DNA of 64,000 nucleotides from Grammothele lineata (Eukaryota > Basidiomycota > Agaricomycetes > Polyporales > Polyporaceae): contig NDFF03000091.1 in assembly GCA_002150815.3 (NCBI GenBank), positions 186,001-250,000 of the forward strand, read 5' to 3'. The notes beneath the pieces were generated by a model. The model had not been told where the DNA came from. It did no database searches and worked only from the letters and a program-made list of their open reading frames with translations. Both the position numbers and the translations under genes were made by a program. The first letter of the stretch is position 1; every line of letters begins with the position of its first letter. This document shows, piece by piece, positions 60,585 to 64,000 of the stretch.

Positions 60585-63500
60585 ATGGCCGCCTACGGAA
60601 ACGGCGCCGCGGCGCCGCTCGATCCCCTCGAGCAGATGGGCGCGGTCGTGAACGCGCCGGCCAACTCCAAGGAGCAGGCGGACATGCTCGCCGCGCTGCG
60701 CGACTCGCTCGAGAACCACCCGACGCTCGCGACGGTCTGCTCCGGCTTCGCGCTGGGCATCCTCGCCGGCCCGGACTCGCTCCTCCGCCGCTGGGCCCTC
60801 GACCTCGTCCACTTTGCGATCGCCAAGTCCGCGCTGAGCACGGACGCGCGCACGAAACGTACGTGGCTCGCTTTCTCTGCGTCTGGGGTGCTTCTGGCGA
60901 AGGCGGGGTGCGGGTGGTGCTGATGAGCTGGGGCACACAGTGGCGGAGCAGTCGCTCGAGCCCCTTGCGAACTTGCTGAACGACTCTGACGTCAACACGG
61001 CCAAGGTCACGGTGCAGTGCTTCGCAACCGTATACGCGCTGCTGTTCAGAATATTGTGAGTCGAGCTCGGTGTCGGTTCGCCAAGCGGGAGCGTCTGACA
61101 CGGCCTGGCAAAGGTGCTTGAACCGTACCAATCGGAGACCATGGGACGTCCTCACGGGGGTGAAGAATAGGATACTCGAGTTGGTCCGGACGCCGAATGT
61201 CAACAATGGGCTGAGGATATCCGCTGTGAAGTTCATGCAACGGGTGATATTGGTCCAGACACGGGGCATCAACGACCCCAGGGTGCGTCCTCCCTATATT
61301 TTGCGCCCGCTCACCCCTCTGAGTCTTTCACTATGGAAAACAGTTGCAAAACAAAGATGACCCCAACCTCAACATGTGTCCGTCGGATCATCCATTTATG
61401 TCTGTGCAAGCGTTGGAGACCGAGAGTTCACAGCTTCTCGAATTCCTCGTTAGAATGGTTTGGACAACCAAGTATGTCTTCTCTTTTTATCCATGATCGG
61501 AAGACCGAACGTATACCCCTGCCTCACAGTGATCTCGACATGCTGTCGTCCATCTTGAACAGCTGGGCGAATCTGGTGAAGAGGCGTCCTAACTACGTTG
61601 AAGTCGTAGTGCATACGCTTACTCAATGGACACCAGTCAAATTCGAGGGGTCTTCGGCGTCCGTCATCCGCAGTGCAGAAAAGGGCATTCGCATATTGCT
61701 GGTCCACATTTCCCGGTAAGTTGTATCAAGCAGAATAGTGATCGCGCGCTGATTCGAAATTCTGTTGCAGGACTCCCCAAGGGCAGCCGTTCCAAGGCCG
61801 GGTTCAAGCTGCGCTCACCGCGCAAGCTCAGCGGATGGAGCATGCTGCGTCCGAAGAAAAAGCTCGCAAGACTGCCGCCCTGGAGGCATCGCGCAAGCGA
61901 TCATCCACCAACACTCCAGTCGTGGACGCTCCAGATTCCAAGCGAGTGAAGCTCGAGCACGACACAGCAGCCGCGACTTCCCCCGGCTTTGACTTCAGTT
62001 CCCTGCCAGCAAATCTTGTGACGGACCTGATCGTCGCGAACTTGCAGGCGTTCACTGAGAATGCGCTCATCGGGATGGTGCAAGCGTATCGGCACAAGAA
62101 AACCGCCCCTGCTGCTGCTACGCCTGACATACCAGGATTGTCGCCCACACCACCACCAACGGGGCCTACGCGTTCCGTTGCTGAATCCGAACCTGTCATG
62201 GCCACCCCCCCTCCAGCCGCATCCCGCGCCCCGCCTTCGGAACCTCGTGCAGACCGTGATCGAAAACCAAGATCTGCTACACCTCCAATACCGGCGTCTG
62301 GAGCCATTAAGCAGGAAGAGCCTGTCGATCCCCTCAAGATGGACATCGACGACGAGGAAATGGAGTACGAGCCCGAGAGGCTCAACATGGAGGTACGATT
62401 CGCACTATTTTGCTGCCCTCGACATGTGTTGAAGTACGCTACAGATGTCTGGCGACGCCGAACCTGTCGACGAGGCTGAAGCAGCGTTGGACCACGACAT
62501 GGACGTTGCGGAACTGCCACTGGCAGAGTTCAAACTTCCTCCCGCTCGCGAGCTTGATGAGAATGACCGTGAGGCCATCGTACAAAAAGCGGTCACGCGT
62601 ATACATGAAGGCGCGAAGGATCTTATTGCGTATGACACGTTCGACGCGTCCGACACTCTAACCGCGGGGATCGCCCCAAGAGAACTATGGATGCTGGTAC
62701 TCATTCGCATGGCGACACGCGTAAGCGATCCGGCGGACGGTGTTGACGAAGAAAATGAGGACATGAGGGACGACAGTGCCATCAGCGATCGCTCGGAGAT
62801 CTACGAACGACAGGATAGGATGAGGCATGCTCTTGTCGAGTACATCATGGCGGACTTCGCTGGGCGGTATGTATACGGTGATTCTTGGATCATAGGTCTA
62901 CGCTGACTTTAAGGTAGCATACGACTGGCGACTCGCTGGATGAACGAAGAGTGGTATAACGATCGAGTACGAAGATCGCAAGATCGAAATTGGGTGCGTT
63001 GCACACCCTTTCATTAATAGCGTTCCTGACGTCTATTTATTCAGCAACCAAACTATCACACATGGCTGAACCAGATCATTGCTGCGTACCAAACACACGG
63101 GGATGGCAAAGATCGAACATTCTCCCGTTTCCTCCTCGATCTGCCACATGTGCCACAAGACGTCCTCAACCTTCTCAGAGAATCATGTGTCGAGCTTGAG
63201 CGGTACGTAACCTTCCATTGCAATCACTTTCGTAATTGGGCTATTTATCGGTCGCAATGCCAATAGACGACAGATGGGATTCGCGGCGTTACGGGAGTTC
63301 GTCTCGCAGCGACCTTCATTGCGCGCAGAGGCAATGACCATGCTCCTCGAATTGACCACCCATCCAGACAAGATCACTCGCGGAGCCGCAATCAACACTG
63401 TGAAGCGCTGGATCCCAGATGTGCAGCCCATGTCGGACATGATCCGCGATTTCGCGTTGCAGTTGCTACGGCGGCTACAATCGCGTCCGAAGACGTCAGC

Positions 63501-64000
63501 GGAGGAGAAGCCGAAGAGTCCGCAGACGAACGGCGGCGACCACGACGAGAACATGGAAGATGGACAGTTGCCACAAGAAGATATCATCCAAACGCCCTAC
63601 CTCCCGGAGCAGCTCGAGCTTCCCGCGGTCGATGCCCAAATCATACAGCATGTGGAGCTCTTGTTCGCACTGTCTACAAAGGTTCCGGAGTTCCTGGACG
63701 AGTACGCGCTCTACCCTGCCGTCATACCTCGTGGCTAATCAATCATCCTCAGAATCTTTGCCGCTTACGGCGGGATGGAGGAATCCGTCCAGAAAACGAT
63801 CCAGCAACTCATCACGCCGCTCGTGCGCGCGCTGGGATCTTCGCATGGGAAACTTCTTACCCTTTTGCGAACGTTCCCGCCCGGCGCCGAGTCGCTGGCA
63901 TTGCGGGTACTGAATATATTCACCGAGAGCGGCCGGCCTAGTGCACAGCTCGTCGGGTTAGTGAAGAGCCTCGTTAACGAGCGCGATCTCGATGCCCGGT
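60585..64000 (+). CDS. Symplekin / Pta1 mRNA 3'-end processing scaffold (partial, runs off the right edge)
   Basis: Scaffold of the cleavage and polyadenylation factor that binds Ssu72 and other 3'-end processing enzymes. Starts MAAYGNGAAAPLDPLEQMGAVVNAPANSKEQADMLAALRDSLENHPTLA. HEAT-like helices follow: RRWALDLVHFAIAKSALS, EPLANLLNDSDVNTAKVTVQCFATVYALLF, and NRRPWDVLTGVKNRILELVRT, then LRISAVKFMQRVILVQT. Next come LDMLSSILNSWANLVKRRPNYVEVVVHTLTQWTP, a Lys/Glu/Pro-rich linker (61830-62290) with PVVDAPDSKRVKLEHD, and later MGFAALREFVSQRPSLRAEAMTMLLELTTHPDKITRGAAINTVKRW with ALRVLNIFTESGRPSAQLVGLVKSLVNERDLDAR at the edge. The N-terminal HEAT part agrees with symplekin/Pta1. At least eleven exons; the 3' part lies outside the window. 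Confidence 0.9.

Overview
The window looks like nuclear DNA of a mushroom-forming basidiomycete (Agaricomycetes, probably a polypore-type white-rot fungus). The evidence is GC-rich coding sequence, genes broken by many 50-70 nt GT-AG introns, a 161-residue fungal tropomyosin, an SQE-ending fungal H2A, a Zn2Cys6 regulator and a three/four-LIM RhoGAP of the Lrg1 type. All gene models were joined by eye from reading frames and splice sites, so start codons and introns are inferences. I saw no rRNA, tRNA, CRISPR array or intact transposon.

Layout. 0-9.6 kb: methionine sulfoxide reductase B (+), tropomyosin (-), a DUF2408 protein (+), the first of two M20 vacuolar-type carboxypeptidases (+), and an unrecognised coiled-coil protein (-). 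10.7-17.2 kb: a Trp/His-rich basidiomycete protein (+), an SLC35F-type transporter (-) and the large subunit of splicing factor U2AF (+). 17.2-20.0 kb is a gene-free GC-rich stretch full of CCAAT boxes, leading into a 13-exon amidase (20.0-24.2 kb). 26-30.8 kb: a divergent mitochondrial pair (COX23/FIS1), an M50B-like membrane metallopeptidase (-), and histone H2A (+).

30.8-37.8 kb is the accessory-looking part. It is gene-poor and visibly less GC-rich. It holds an intronless protein-kinase-like gene flanked by two paralogous genes for about 100-residue proteins that I do not recognise, each with a strong TATA box close to its start codon and the same intron position.

37.8-64 kb returns to housekeeping genes: an F-BAR/DEP/RhoGAP protein (-), mitochondrial ribosomal protein mL44 (-), the second M20 carboxypeptidase (+), the Lrg1-type LIM-RhoGAP (+), a divergent ribosomal pair (RPS15/RPP2), a Zn2Cys6 transcription factor with a poly-Q tract (+), V-ATPase subunit G (-), and symplekin/Pta1 (+), which runs off the right edge.

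The functions are mostly independent housekeeping ones: actin and polarity (tropomyosin and two RhoGAPs), mitochondria (FIS1, COX23, mL44, possibly MsrB), mRNA processing (U2AF, symplekin), translation, and the vacuole (two M20 enzymes, V-ATPase G). Three genes (H2A, RPS15, VMA10) have an intron immediately after the ATG. The most promising unexplained items are the small-protein pair around the kinase-like gene, the atypical RhoGAP domain without a visible arginine finger, and a repeated TATA-like 11-mer that may mark a second promoter inside the DUF2408 gene.
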